Shown here: piece by piece, positions 46,125 through 56,030 of the stretch | Numbering within the stretch: the first letter of the stretch is position 1 | Layout: every line of letters begins with the position of its first letter | Assembly (NCBI GenBank): GCA_965262565.1 | Contig: CBDHFQ010000017.1 | Span: 62,001-126,000 of the forward strand | Direction of reading: 5' to 3' | DNA: 64,000 nt | DNA from: CBDHFQ01 sp965262565 | Lineage (GTDB): Bacteria > Bacteroidota > Bacteroidia > J057 | Notes under the pieces: generated by a model | Told to the model about the DNA's origin: nothing | Database searches by the model: none | What the model saw: the letters and a program-made list of their open reading frames with translations, nothing else | Program-made: the position numbers and the translations under genes

Positions 46125-46622
46125 CTATCCCCTTCTTTTTCGCTGTTGTAATTGTTTTTGACGCCAAAGCTTCAAAATTTCCTTTTTAAAATCCTGTTCG
46201 GATTTATACAACAGCAGCACCTTTCTAATAGGTAGTACCTCTTTAAATTTACGATGATACTCTTCATATAAATCACCTTCAGACTTTTTATCCGCAATAA
46301 ATTGATCTGCAATCTCAGCCAATTTTTCCTCTTCTAACGACAGAAAGTTGCTTCTTAAATCATTCGCTAAGGTTTTTGAATGGGATTTTATACTGTCAAG
46401 TTGATCAGTAAATTTATTGTATACAGGCCAAAATTTTTCTGCTTCTTTAGTGGTCAAAGAAAGTTTTTTAGTAATGTAGGCAATCTTTAATGAGGCCAAT
46501 TGTTCGGCAGGAGGAGAATCTATTTGAGCTCTCGCCTGAAAATGCATACATAAACATATTCCCATTAATAAAACTCCTGAAAAATAGTTACTGAACTTAT
46601 GTATACCTGTACGTTTATTCAT
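46125..46622 (-). CDS. Spy/CpxP-like periplasmic helical protein of an ECF-sigma cassette
   Basis: About 165 residues with a signal segment (FSNYFSGVLLMGICLCMHFQARAQ) followed by a helical, charged mature domain. KLSLTTKEAEKFWPVYNKF is the LTxxQxxxFWPxYxxF-like pattern found in Bacteroidota proteins encoded with ECF sigma factors and described as sigma-factor sensors. The start at 46622 is preferred; 46631 is also possible. It is third in the operon, 12 bases after the anti-sigma-like gene (3 bases from the alternative start), and may sense envelope stress or a ligand. Confidence 0.82.
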   Translation of the reverse strand: MNKRTGIHKFSNYFSGVLLMGICLCMHFQARAQIDSPPAEQLASLKIAYITKKLSLTTKEAEKFWPVYNKFTDQLDSIKSHSKTLANDLRSNFLSLEEEKLAEIADQFIADKKSEGDLYEEYHRKFKEVLPIRKVLLLYKSEQDFKKEILKLWRQKQLQQRKRRG

Positions 46623-46634
46623 TTCTAGCATATA

Positions 46635-47321
46635 TTATTTTTGTCCTATTTCTTCTTCTAAATCATATAAATCAACCGTGGACCAATCTAATTCTTCCAA
46701 GGCTTCTTCCAACTGATCCTCATTTATCAGTTCCTCGGAAATAAATGAAGATTCCTCCCAATCTACATCTGTGAAAACGGCTGAAATCATATCTAAATCA
46801 TATTCTCTCCAATCTATAGAAGCAAAAAGAACTTCTGCTGACATGGAATCTATTTCTTCAACTCCCTCTACCCAGGAAAATTCAGCAATTCCCTCTTCTA
46901 TCATTCCCCCCTTATCATAAAATAAGTAACGAAACCCGAACCACAAGCATAAACAAGCGGCTAATGCCACAGCATAAAATTTCCACTTTCTCAAAGGTAT
47001 GATAGTAGCCGTCGAAACTTTTTTAGAATCTATGTGCTCTTTCTCGAGATTATCAATCTTATTCCCCAGTTTCTCAAAAAATTCACTTTCGTAATTTCTC
47101 GGAACGACAAAAACTTGTTTATCCTGGATATCCGCTAACAAAGAACTTTCCTTTTTTAATTCTTCTATCACCTCTTGCTTATCCTTCAGGCTAAGTGTCA
47201 ACTGTTCAAAGTAATTTTCCGGAGTAGAGAAGAGATCCTTTCCCTTAACTTGGTCGAGAATAGAACCCTCTCCTATCTCTTGGTCTTCCCGAAATTCGTA
47301 TGATTGATCTTCTTTTTTCAT
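46635..47321 (-). CDS. Membrane anti-sigma-like protein of the ECF cassette
   Basis: A protein of 228 residues with one membrane segment near residues 112-130 (KFYAVALAACLCLWFGFRYL), a cytoplasmic amino-terminal half and an acidic extracytoplasmic carboxyl half. This topology fits an anti-sigma factor, but no zinc-binding HxxxCxxC motif is present. It lies 31 bases downstream of the ECF sigma gene and just upstream of the Spy-like gene. The role is inferred from position and topology. Confidence 0.7.
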   Translation of the reverse strand: MKKEDQSYEFREDQEIGEGSILDQVKGKDLFSTPENYFEQLTLSLKDKQEVIEELKKESSLLADIQDKQVFVVPRNYESEFFEKLGNKIDNLEKEHIDSKKVSTATIIPLRKWKFYAVALAACLCLWFGFRYLFYDKGGMIEEGIAEFSWVEGVEEIDSMSAEVLFASIDWREYDLDMISAVFTDVDWEESSFISEELINEDQLEEALEELDWSTVDLYDLEEEIGQK

Positions 47322-47352
47322 GGATTTATCTCATTCATTAGCCTTAAATGAC

Positions 47353-47904
47353 TTATATTTCTTCTGTTAACTTTTGTTCTATCTTTTTTACCGCATGATG
47401 GTAATTCGCTTTAAGGCCTCCCACAGATACTTCTAATACCTCTGCTATCTCAGCGTACTTCATCTCATCGAAATACCTCATTTGGAAAACCAGCCTCTGA
47501 CGTTCAGGAAGAGATAACAATGCTTCGTGTAATCTCAATTGAATTTCTTCTCCATCTATATATTTTTCTGCCCTTAAGCTGTGCCTCAGATCATTTTGTA
47601 CTTCTTCTATATCCTGAAATCCTCTTTTCTTTTTTCTATTTAAAAATGTCAGGGCCTCATTAGTAGCTATACGATAAAGCCAGGTTTTTAACGCTGAATC
47701 TCCCCTAAATTTATCCATATTCCTCCACGCTTTTATGAACGTGTTTTGAAGTACATCATCCGCATCTTCATGAACGATCACCATTCTCCTGATATGAAAA
47801 TACAAACATTGCTGGTATTCTTTCACCAACTGATTAAAAGCCTGCCTTTTTTTTGCAGGGTCCTTGAGCTGGGTAATGAATTGGTGCGCTTCCAATGCTA
47901 TCAT
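47353..47904 (-). CDS. RNA polymerase ECF sigma factor
   Basis: An extracytoplasmic-function sigma factor of 183 residues. Region 2 is around 20-88 (DADDVLQNTFIKAWRNMDKF and TWLYRIATNEALTFLNR) and region 4 around 120-175 (LPERQRLVFQMRYFDEMKYAEIAEVLEVSVGGLKANYHHA). It has no extra domains. It is first in a three-gene operon with the membrane anti-sigma-like and Spy-like proteins, the usual layout for envelope-responsive sigma cassettes. Confidence 0.95.
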   Translation of the reverse strand: MIALEAHQFITQLKDPAKKRQAFNQLVKEYQQCLYFHIRRMVIVHEDADDVLQNTFIKAWRNMDKFRGDSALKTWLYRIATNEALTFLNRKKKRGFQDIEEVQNDLRHSLRAEKYIDGEEIQLRLHEALLSLPERQRLVFQMRYFDEMKYAEIAEVLEVSVGGLKANYHHAVKKIEQKLTEEI

Positions 47905-48142
47905 TTGCTCTATTTGACTTTCTTTTTTTCTAAAGGTTTAATTTGATCCCAATAAAAAAAAATCATACTCGCTGTTTATCCAATCCCTCCCCATCTTGCT
48001 AGTAACCTTAGCATCCTATGCATTTCATTTCTAATAAATTAAATACGAATATTTGTCTTTCATTTAACAGCTTGATAGGTATAATTCAATTTCTTTGGGA
48101 ATAAATATATCAGGTTCCAGCCTTGAAGCAACACTTTTAAGT

Positions 48143-48631
48143 ATGCAAATTATCTACATCGCGCTAACATGTATCGTATTAATCAGCATGTGTGCCTGCA
48201 ACATAAAACAAGTGCCATCAGAACATAAACCATCGACTTCTACAACTTCAGATAATAATATGCCGCCTTCCAATCAAATTCCCTCCTTTGAAAAGTCTAC
48301 CCTCGCAAAAGGACACATCAGATTAAGAGGTAAGTTTATAGAAGAAATAACTTCTGACTCGCTTTCTTCACGGGCCAATCCTACCGATCAACATTCCATA
48401 TCGACCATCTGGATATTCGAAGTAGAGGAATTCATAGGCAAAGGGGCAACTTTTACAGGGCCTACACCATCAACAAATGATCGAATTCAACTTATCATTC
48501 CATCGAAAGAGGCAATCCAAGCAAATGTAGCTCTCTCTTATATCATCGATACATATACACAGCCAGAATATCAAGATACAGCCACCACAAAATTTCTCTT
48601 TGTCAAGCTCATATCCACCCTAAACCGTTAA
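48143..48631 (+). CDS. Putative lipoprotein of unknown function
   Basis: About 162 residues from MQIIYIALTC; the upstream in-frame TTG at 48095 is unlikely. The hydrophobic segment ends LISMCAC, a plausible lipobox with Cys19 as the lipidation site. The mature part is polar with no recognised domain. It is followed after six bases by the GTG-started BNR protein gene, so the two are probably co-transcribed. Confidence 0.68.
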   Translation: MQIIYIALTCIVLISMCACNIKQVPSEHKPSTSTTSDNNMPPSNQIPSFEKSTLAKGHIRLRGKFIEEITSDSLSSRANPTDQHSISTIWIFEVEEFIGKGATFTGPTPSTNDRIQLIIPSKEAIQANVALSYIIDTYTQPEYQDTATTKFLFVKLISTLNR

Positions 48632-48637
48632 TTTATT

Positions 48638-51600
48638 GTGAAACAAAACATTACATTCTACTCAGGACTCTTTCTCAGCTGCTTGATTGGGATTTTTCTC
48701 TTTGCCAACAGAAATGATAAAGAGCCTTCAAACAATCATGGCCATTATACGAATCAAACTTTGGCATCTCAGCTAACTGCTATAGGAGTCCCATTTGAAG
48801 AAGAAGAATTAGTATCGGGTAGTGGTGAAGCTCCTCTCAACAGAACTCATTATCAGTGGAAGCGGTTGAGAAGTCCGAAAACAGAACAAATCCCAAAAGA
48901 TATTTTCGTATCGGAGAGATTATTTGCCTCTACTTTACCAAAAAGCCAGGGAATTGCTAATCGCAGAAACAATAGTAACAGAAGTGCGCTAGTCCCTATG
49001 AATTTCCTTAATCGAGGCCCTGTGAATGTAGGAGGAAGAACAAGAGCGTTAGCAATCGATCTGTCTGACCCATCCGAGAATACTTTATTAGCGGGGGGAG
49101 TATCAGGAGGTATATGGAGGTCTACTGACAGGGGGCAAAGTTGGACCAGAACTACTCGCCAGGATCAATTTCCCAGTGTTACCAGCATCGTTCAAGATCC
49201 GCGGCCAGGAAATACAAATATATGGTTCTACGGATCAGGAGAAACGATAGGAAACTCAGCAAATGGGAATGGCGGAGCGTTGTATAGAGGAGATGGAATT
49301 TACAGATCTGATAATGGGGGCCAATCCTGGGAAATTATTCCTTCCACCTCAACGGGAGATATTACCACTCCTAACAATATTTTCAGGACGGTCAATTCGA
49401 TGGTCATCAATCCTACAAATACCGATTTGGGTCAAATAGAAATTTATGCTGCTGTTATAGGAGGGATTGTGCGTTCTACTGACGGTTTTGAAACTTCTGA
49501 ATTTGTATTAGGAAGTCCTACAGGAAATAATTCCAGTATTTTCACAGAAATTGCAGTTACTTCTTCAGGAGTATTCTATGCCACATTGTCCAATTTCTCG
49601 GGATTGAATACAGAAGCGGGAATTTTCACTTCTAATGATGGAATAAATTGGACCGAAATTCCAGTTTCCTCTAATCCTCTCTCTCCCGGGTTTATCCGAA
49701 CTTCTATTGGAATTAGCGCAAGTGATGAAAATATCGTCTATTTCCTGAGAACTCTTTCATCCACCACTGATTTTGCCTTGTTCCGATATGATGCCAGTAC
49801 TGGAACACTGGAAGATCGATCAGCCAACATACCCGACTTTGGCCCTCCTATCGGTCAATTTGATACTCAAACCTCTTACAATCAATATGTCTCAGTTTAT
49901 CCTGAAAATAGCGACATCGTTTTTCTTGGTGCTACCAATTTATATCGCTCTACCAATGGATTTGTAGATGATACTGAAACTACATGGATAGGCGGCTACT
50001 CTCCGTTTCAAAATGAAACTAATAATCAAATAGGTGTGTATCCCGAACACCATCCTGATAATCATGCTATTCTATTTTTTTCGAATCCTAGGGAGGCGAT
50101 TAGTTCTCATGATGGAGGTATAAGTATGACAGAAGATATTCTCAGTGAAACGCTGGTCCGATTTACTGATGATAATGGAAATACGGTAGAAGAAGCAGAG
50201 GTAGTATGGGAGGAATTGAACAATGGGTATGTTACTACTCAGTTTTATACCCTTTCTATAGATCAAAATATTGCAGGAGATCCTTTGTTTATAGGGGGAT
50301 TACAGGACAATAATACGCTAGGAACAGTTAGCAGAGATCCTTCTGAGCCTTGGGTTACCATTACAGGAGGGGATGGTTCTTTTTGTGAAATCACTCAATC
50401 ATCTATTATAGTTTCCGCTCAATTTGCCCAAATATTCAGATGGTCCAGAGATCCTGAAAGTGGAGCGATTAGCTCAGGAGCATTAATCAATCCTCCTGGA
50501 GCAGGTGGCCCTCCTTTTTTGTTCATTAATCCGTTTATTGCCGATCCCGTTTTACCTGATAAATTCTTTATAGGAGGTCCAGGGATTGTTTACTATACCC
50601 TAGATGTAGAGCAGAATCCTTCTGGAGATCAGTACCTTACGATTACTGATCCTGATTTAGGGGCCGCAGGGAACGTTTCAGCCCTGGACGCCTCTACCCA
50701 ACCGGCAAATATCTTATATATTGGTACAGATAGCGGACAACTATTTAAAGTTCCAGATTCTAATAATCCCGACACGCTTATAAATGCTACCCCAGACATA
50801 TTTCCAACAGGAGGATACATTAATTCCATATCTGTTGACCCCAAAAATGCAGATATAGTGTTAGTGGCATTTTCCAATTATGATATTCCCAGCATCTTTT
50901 CTACGACAGATGGAGGAAATACCTGGTCCGATATAAGTGGTAATCTGGAGGAAAATCCCGATGGAAGTGGAAATGGAGTTTCTGTTCGTTGGGTGTCTAT
51001 GTTGCCCAATGGGGAAGGTACTGTATATTTTGCTGGAACGAGTATGGGACTCTTTAGCACAGAAGAAATGGATGGAGTTAATACGACGTGGCAACAGGAA
51101 GGAGCTGAAGTATTGGGGAATGTAGTGGTAGATATGATGGAAAAAAGAACTGTAGATGGATTTTTAGGGATGGTTAGTCATGGAAATGGAGCATTTGAGG
51201 CTACAGCTGAAGTTCCACTCACTGCAAATATTTTTATGTCAGATCTACCTTGCCAGGGAAATGAGATTACCGTTTTTGGCAATCAATCTATAGATCCGAC
51301 TGTAGCCATATTTTCCTATGAGTGGATCATTAATGGAGAGGTAAATCCGAATTTAACTACTCCTGCAATAACCACCACCGGGCAAGAAGTTCAAATTCAG
51401 CTACGTCTTACAAATGAGCTCAATGGGGAAATTGCTTTATCTAATACGATCGATATACAATACATTTATGATGAATTTTGTCAAGAAGCCTTAAGTACTT
51501 CTTTAATCCCAACATTAGGAAATTCTCCCTTATTAACCGTTTTTCCTAATCCCGCTTCTGATGTGCTTCATATATCTTTTCCCACAACCACTGACAAAGA

Positions 51601-51772
51601 GTGGAAATTTCAGTTGATCGATACACATGGAAAAGTACATATGAACACTACTTATTTTCAACAAAATGAAGCAGAAATTGACATTCAATGGTTACCAAAT
51701 GGAAATTATTGGATCATTTTACAAAACAGAAATGAAAGGTTTAGCAGATCCTGGATAAAAGTTTCCCCTTAA
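48638..51772 (+). CDS. BNR/sortilin-type secreted protein with T9SS type A sorting tail
   Basis: A protein of 1,044 residues with a GTG start (no ATG is available near the signal segment LFLSCLIGIFLFANR). Repeats of the form S.DRGQSW, SDNGGQSW and STDGGNTW are BNR/Asp-box signatures of VPS10/sortilin-like propeller proteins, at about 157, 222 and 757. The final 80 residues (FPNPASDVLHISF ... WLPNGNYWIIL) form a type A T9SS sorting tail. It is probably a surface-attached or released glycan- or protein-binding propeller. The substrate is unknown. Confidence 0.88.
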   Translation: MKQNITFYSGLFLSCLIGIFLFANRNDKEPSNNHGHYTNQTLASQLTAIGVPFEEEELVSGSGEAPLNRTHYQWKRLRSPKTEQIPKDIFVSERLFASTLPKSQGIANRRNNSNRSALVPMNFLNRGPVNVGGRTRALAIDLSDPSENTLLAGGVSGGIWRSTDRGQSWTRTTRQDQFPSVTSIVQDPRPGNTNIWFYGSGETIGNSANGNGGALYRGDGIYRSDNGGQSWEIIPSTSTGDITTPNNIFRTVNSMVINPTNTDLGQIEIYAAVIGGIVRSTDGFETSEFVLGSPTGNNSSIFTEIAVTSSGVFYATLSNFSGLNTEAGIFTSNDGINWTEIPVSSNPLSPGFIRTSIGISASDENIVYFLRTLSSTTDFALFRYDASTGTLEDRSANIPDFGPPIGQFDTQTSYNQYVSVYPENSDIVFLGATNLYRSTNGFVDDTETTWIGGYSPFQNETNNQIGVYPEHHPDNHAILFFSNPREAISSHDGGISMTEDILSETLVRFTDDNGNTVEEAEVVWEELNNGYVTTQFYTLSIDQNIAGDPLFIGGLQDNNTLGTVSRDPSEPWVTITGGDGSFCEITQSSIIVSAQFAQIFRWSRDPESGAISSGALINPPGAGGPPFLFINPFIADPVLPDKFFIGGPGIVYYTLDVEQNPSGDQYLTITDPDLGAAGNVSALDASTQPANILYIGTDSGQLFKVPDSNNPDTLINATPDIFPTGGYINSISVDPKNADIVLVAFSNYDIPSIFSTTDGGNTWSDISGNLEENPDGSGNGVSVRWVSMLPNGEGTVYFAGTSMGLFSTEEMDGVNTTWQQEGAEVLGNVVVDMMEKRTVDGFLGMVSHGNGAFEATAEVPLTANIFMSDLPCQGNEITVFGNQSIDPTVAIFSYEWIINGEVNPNLTTPAITTTGQEVQIQLRLTNELNGEIALSNTIDIQYIYDEFCQEALSTSLIPTLGNSPLLTVFPNPASDVLHISFPTTTDKEWKFQLIDTHGKVHMNTTYFQQNEAEIDIQWLPNGNYWIILQNRNERFSRSWIKVSP

Positions 51773-51927
51773 GTTAGAAATCATAACATTAACCCTCTAA
51801 CTTATTTCCTCGTACATCAGAGTAATTAATTATCTTTACCGAGCCATTTAAAGGTATACTTATTGCCAGAAATAAAGTGGTTTGGTAAAGATTTTACTTA
51901 TTATATGGATGTAACACCTGTTTTTTC

Positions 51928-54279
51928 ATGACATCAATTTTCAAAGAATATTTAGGATCCAAAAGAAGTTTTTTTCAGGTTAATTTTCTCGATGATTGGC
52001 AATTTTTTAATCCAAAATTTAGGATACCTCGAATTATATTTCTTTCTCTGATTGGGCTCGCATGCTTGGTATCCTTATTTTTTATCATAAAGGGAGCAAG
52101 CGACCTCCCTCCTATGCACAGGATAGAAAACCCCCAATCAGATCTATCCACCCAACTTATCTCTGCTGATGGAGAGGTTCTGCAAAAATTTTATTCTCGG
52201 GAAAACAGGATTAATCTAGAACTTCATGAAATCTCTCCGTATGTAATTGATGCTTTGTTAGCGACGGAAGATGTGAGATTCTACCAACACTCCGGAATTG
52301 ATCCTAAATCCTTTTTCTCTATCCTTTCAGGTGTGATCAAAGGTGAAGGTGCAAGAGGGGGAAGTACGATAGATATGCAGCTTACACGAAACTTATATGG
52401 AGAAAAGGTGGGAAATCAGAGTACTTTAATGAGAAAAATAAAGGAGTATTTTGTTTCTGTTTACATTGAACGTCGATTCACGAAACGTGAAATCATGGCT
52501 GCTTACTTAAACACAGTCAATATTTACGGAGATTCCTATGGAATAGAAACTACGGCGAACCGCTTATTCAATAAAAATGCAAAAGATCTTACGATCGAAG
52601 AAGCTGCGATGTTGATAGGGATGTTGAAAGGACAAGGGGTATATAACCCCATCAGATATCCAGACAGAACTCAAAAAAGAAGGAATTTAGTCATTGATCA
52701 AATGATTAAATACGGCTTTATAAATTTTGATTCGGTAAAATTAGACAGTATTAAAAATATTCCCATAGAAATTGTTAAACAGGATCAGGAGCACCTGAAA
52801 GGATTAGCTCCTTATTTTCGGGAACACTTGAGGACGGAATTGAGTAAATGGTGTGAGGCAAATGGATTCGACTTGTATACCAGTGGACTTCGCGTATATA
52901 CGACACTTAACACAAAAATGCAACGGCATGCTGAAGCTGCTGTTAAAGCCCATCTAACTGCCCTTCAGAGGGATTTTGATAAATTTACCTTTGGCCAAGA
53001 GGATTGGCGAAAAGATTCTGCCTCTGTGGTTCAAATGATTCAGTCCACCTCATGGAATAATTATTGGACAAAGAATAAAAAGGTAGTCAATGATTTAAAG
53101 CGGCAGTCGTATCGATATATCAGCTTAAAAAGAGAAAATAAATCACTGGCTGAGATAGATCAAAGTTTTAGCATCTCTAAGCTAACGACTTTATTCTCCT
53201 GGGATGGAAATGTAGAAGTAGAGATTTCTCCCCTGGATTCTATTAGATATTACGCGGGGATACTTGAAACAGGTATGGTTTCTATTGAACCTAATACTGG
53301 ATATGTTACCGCCTGGGTTGGTGGGAATGATTATCGTTTTTTTAAATATGATCACGTAGCTAAAGGCAAAAGGCAGGTGGGTTCTACCTTTAAACCCTTT
53401 GTGTATGCTGCTGCCATCAATCAGGGTTACTCTCCTTGTTATGAAATCCCTAACCAACCTATCAGAATTGGAGGAGATCCTGAAAGAGATCCGGGAACTC
53501 CTGTTTGGCAGCCGAATAACTCAGAAGGTAATTATGGAGGCTTTCTTACGCTGAAAGAAGGATTAGCTGGATCTAAAAATATGATTACTGCCAGACTTAT
53601 GCAATCGATTCGTCCTCGTATGGTGGCTCAATTAGCATATAATATGGGAATTGAAAGCGAAATAGAGGAAGTCTATTCTCTGGCCCTGGGAACTACAGAT
53701 TTAAGTGTATTAGAATTAACTGGTGCCTATTGTACCTTTCCCAATAATGGATTGCCTACTATCCCTATGATGGTCACACGCATAGAAGATAAATCCGGAA
53801 CCGTATTAGCTGAGTTTACAGTAAAACACAAACAACGTGCATTACAAGAAGATAAGGCATATACTATGGTCCAATTGCTTCGAGGTGTTGTAGATTCCCC
53901 TGGCGGTACTGCAAGAAGATTGAGATTCAAATATAAATTGGAAAATGAAATTGGAGCAAAAACCGGAACTACTCAAAATCATTCGGATGGTTGGTTTATG
54001 GGGTTTATGCCTAATTTAACATGTGGAGTTTGGGTTGGATGTGCTGACCGTCGAATGCATTTTAAATCTTTAAGATACGGCCAAGGTGCCAATATGGCAC
54101 TTCCTATTTGGGCTCTTTATGTAAAAGGCGTGTTAGAAGACAAATCTTTAGCATTTCCAGTTGAACATTTTATAGCGCCGGGGGGGTTCTCCGTAGATTT
54201 TTCATGTAATGCTGACCAAGCCGATGAATACCAGGGGCCACAGCCTACAAATGAAGAAAAGATTATCAACGAGTTCTAA
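51928..54279 (+). CDS. Penicillin-binding protein 1A (class A, bifunctional)
   Basis: A peptidoglycan synthase of 783 residues. After one membrane helix (33-54), the GT51 transglycosylase domain has ATEDVRFYQHSG with the catalytic glutamate and RGGSTIDMQLTRNL. The transpeptidase domain has the SxxK serine S486 (GSTFKPF), a later SKN motif and KTGT at 678. All active-site motifs are intact. The length and layout are typical of Bacteroidota PBP1A. It begins 155 bases after the BNR gene. Confidence 0.95.
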   Translation: MTSIFKEYLGSKRSFFQVNFLDDWQFFNPKFRIPRIIFLSLIGLACLVSLFFIIKGASDLPPMHRIENPQSDLSTQLISADGEVLQKFYSRENRINLELHEISPYVIDALLATEDVRFYQHSGIDPKSFFSILSGVIKGEGARGGSTIDMQLTRNLYGEKVGNQSTLMRKIKEYFVSVYIERRFTKREIMAAYLNTVNIYGDSYGIETTANRLFNKNAKDLTIEEAAMLIGMLKGQGVYNPIRYPDRTQKRRNLVIDQMIKYGFINFDSVKLDSIKNIPIEIVKQDQEHLKGLAPYFREHLRTELSKWCEANGFDLYTSGLRVYTTLNTKMQRHAEAAVKAHLTALQRDFDKFTFGQEDWRKDSASVVQMIQSTSWNNYWTKNKKVVNDLKRQSYRYISLKRENKSLAEIDQSFSISKLTTLFSWDGNVEVEISPLDSIRYYAGILETGMVSIEPNTGYVTAWVGGNDYRFFKYDHVAKGKRQVGSTFKPFVYAAAINQGYSPCYEIPNQPIRIGGDPERDPGTPVWQPNNSEGNYGGFLTLKEGLAGSKNMITARLMQSIRPRMVAQLAYNMGIESEIEEVYSLALGTTDLSVLELTGAYCTFPNNGLPTIPMMVTRIEDKSGTVLAEFTVKHKQRALQEDKAYTMVQLLRGVVDSPGGTARRLRFKYKLENEIGAKTGTTQNHSDGWFMGFMPNLTCGVWVGCADRRMHFKSLRYGQGANMALPIWALYVKGVLEDKSLAFPVEHFIAPGGFSVDFSCNADQADEYQGPQPTNEEKIINEF

Positions 54280-54580
54280 GTCAAGGGATTGACTGTTAGA
54301 ACCTTAGAAATGCTACAAATGTTAAATTTCTGAACTTCAAATATCATGAAACCATATGGGCTATCTCCATCTCCTTTGATGCAGGTATATTCTATGGTTA
54401 GGAATCAATTCTAAGAATCATTCTTTTGAGGGAGTAAACAAAGATGAGGATGACTTTATAGCAGCCATCCTCTTATTTATTTGACGTATTACGTTGTTTT
54501 TTTACTGAGGTAGAAAAAATAAAGAGAATTTTCGAAAGCAAATATGATTAACAATAATTTAAACGTTAATCATCTAGATG
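54280..54580. other. 301-base intergenic region with a weak hairpin
   Basis: No gene is supported. GAGGATG (54447-54453) can pair with CATCCTC (54467-54473) across a 13-base loop, followed by TTATTTATTT. It could terminate the PBP1A transcript or the convergent rpmA transcript, but the stem is short and far from both stops. The rest is AT-rich. Confidence 0.5.
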
Positions 54581-54856
54581 CTATTCGGAAACTTCCGAAG
54601 GTTTTACGCTCACTACCTTTCTCTGTTTTGTATTAAAGGTCTTGTCTGTAAAAACTACTTCGCCATCGGCAAGAGCAAATAATGTATGATCTTTTCCGAT
54701 ACCTACATTTTCACCTGGGCGAAAGCGAGTTCCACGTTGTCTCACAATAATACTACCAGCAGAAGCGAATTGTCCTCCAAATAGTTTCACCCCTAATCGC
54801 TTACTATCAGACTCTCTTCCATTTCTGGAACTACCACCACCTTTTTTATGAGCCAT
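54581..54856 (-). CDS. rpmA: 50S ribosomal protein L27
   Basis: A ribosomal protein of 91 residues beginning MAHKKGGGSSRNGRESDSKRLGV, the normal uncleaved amino terminus. The rest (RQRGTRFRPGENVGIGKDHTLFA) is canonical. It is downstream of rplU by 36 bases on the same strand, the usual L21-L27 operon. Confidence 0.98.
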   Translation of the reverse strand: MAHKKGGGSSRNGRESDSKRLGVKLFGGQFASAGSIIVRQRGTRFRPGENVGIGKDHTLFALADGEVVFTDKTFNTKQRKVVSVKPSEVSE

Positions 54857-54892
54857 TGTTATTAATATTTTAATACTTTATAACTACTAAAT

Positions 54893-55204
54893 TTACCTTA
54901 CGATCGTTTCTATTTCTATTTTAGATAGATATTGACGATGTCCATTTTTTACTTTGTACCCTTTTCTGCGCTTTTTCTTAAAGACGATCACTTTATTATC
55001 TTTTAAGTGGTCGAGCACTTTAGCGGTTACACTTGCACCATCGACAAAAGGCTTTCCAACTTGCACTGCGCCTTCATCATCAAGCAGAAGCACCTGGTCA
55101 AATGTAATAGAGGAACCTTCTTCTTCCTTCAATCTATTCACATATAATTGTTGGCCCTCTTCTACCTTAAATTGAAACCCTTGAATGTTAACTACAGCGT
55201 ACAT
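54893..55204 (-). CDS. rplU: 50S ribosomal protein L21
   Basis: A ribosomal protein of 103 residues (MYAVVNIQGFQFKVEEGQ... FKKKRRKGYKVKNGHRQ). It is the first gene of the L21-L27 operon. A well-spaced Bacteroidota-type promoter lies 25 bases upstream. Confidence 0.98.
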   Translation of the reverse strand: MYAVVNIQGFQFKVEEGQQLYVNRLKEEEGSSITFDQVLLLDDEGAVQVGKPFVDGASVTAKVLDHLKDNKVIVFKKKRRKGYKVKNGHRQYLSKIEIETIVR

Positions 55205-55229
55205 ATTTAAATTTAAATCAAATGGAATG

Positions 55230-55261
55230 CGAAATTAGGCAATCTTTTTTAAAAGCCCAAA
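55230..55261 (-). promoter_or_regulatory. Candidate promoter of rplU-rpmA
   Basis: On the minus strand, TTTG (55261-55258) is followed after 20 bases by TAATTTCG (55237-55230), one mismatch from TAnnTTTG. The spacing matches the Bacteroidota consensus and the leader to the rplU start is about 25 bases. Confidence 0.55.
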
Positions 55262-55334
55262 AATGCTATCATAATAAGCCATAAAATAACCCAGGAACAT
55301 TAAACATTCTCATAATTCCATTAGTCTTGAGTTT

Positions 55335-55886
55335 ATGAAAAAAATAGTAGTTGCTATCACTGGAGCTAGTGGAAGTCTGTATGCCAAACGCCTGCTCACA
55401 AAATTATCTCATTACCACAAGGAAGAACTGGAAGTAGGCGTGGTCCTATCCAAAAATGCGCCTGATGTGTGGAAGCAAGAAATCCAGGAAGAGATAAGCC
55501 TACCCTTCCGCACGTATGACCGAACTAATTACAATGCTCCATTTGCCTCGGGTTCAGCTAAATTTATGCATATGATCATTGCTCCATGTTCTATGGGTAC
55601 GCTTGGAAGAATTGCCCATGGTTTTTCGGATGACTTAATAACCAGGTCAGCAGATGTGATTCTAAAAGAAAGGCGTCAACTAATTTGTATGGTCAGAGAT
55701 ACGCCATTTAACCTAATCCACATAGAAAATATGCGAATGGTAACCCTGGCAGGTGGGATTATTTTACCAGCTATTCCTTCTTTTTATTCCAGACCTGATA
55801 GCATAGAGGCATTAGTAGACACCGTTGTAGATAGAGCACTCGATTTAATGGGATTGGATATGAAAAGCTACAGATGGGGAGAATAA
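55335..55886 (+). CDS. ubiX: UbiX-type flavin prenyltransferase
   Basis: A flavin prenyltransferase of 183 residues that makes the prenylated FMN cofactor used by UbiD decarboxylases. TGASGSLYAKRLL at the start and the core APCSMGTLGRIAHG are diagnostic, followed by VRDTPFNLIHIENM. No ubiD gene is nearby in this window. It is divergent from the ribosomal operon. Confidence 0.95.
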   Translation: MKKIVVAITGASGSLYAKRLLTKLSHYHKEELEVGVVLSKNAPDVWKQEIQEEISLPFRTYDRTNYNAPFASGSAKFMHMIIAPCSMGTLGRIAHGFSDDLITRSADVILKERRQLICMVRDTPFNLIHIENMRMVTLAGGIILPAIPSFYSRPDSIEALVDTVVDRALDLMGLDMKSYRWGE

Positions 55887-56030
55887 GTCTTATACCATTC
55901 AAATTACGTTCACATGTAGCGGCATATTAAATTTTTGTAAATTGAATTTTATTTATACCATTGTCGTATAATTTTTCGGGCATCTAAACATGTGCTTAGC
56001 AGTAAACACTATAATTACCAATTGATTAAT

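Noticed and set aside
54447..54480. Hairpin after PBP1A as a confident terminator
   Set aside because: Seven-bp stem with a 13-base loop far from both stops; too weak to call separately.
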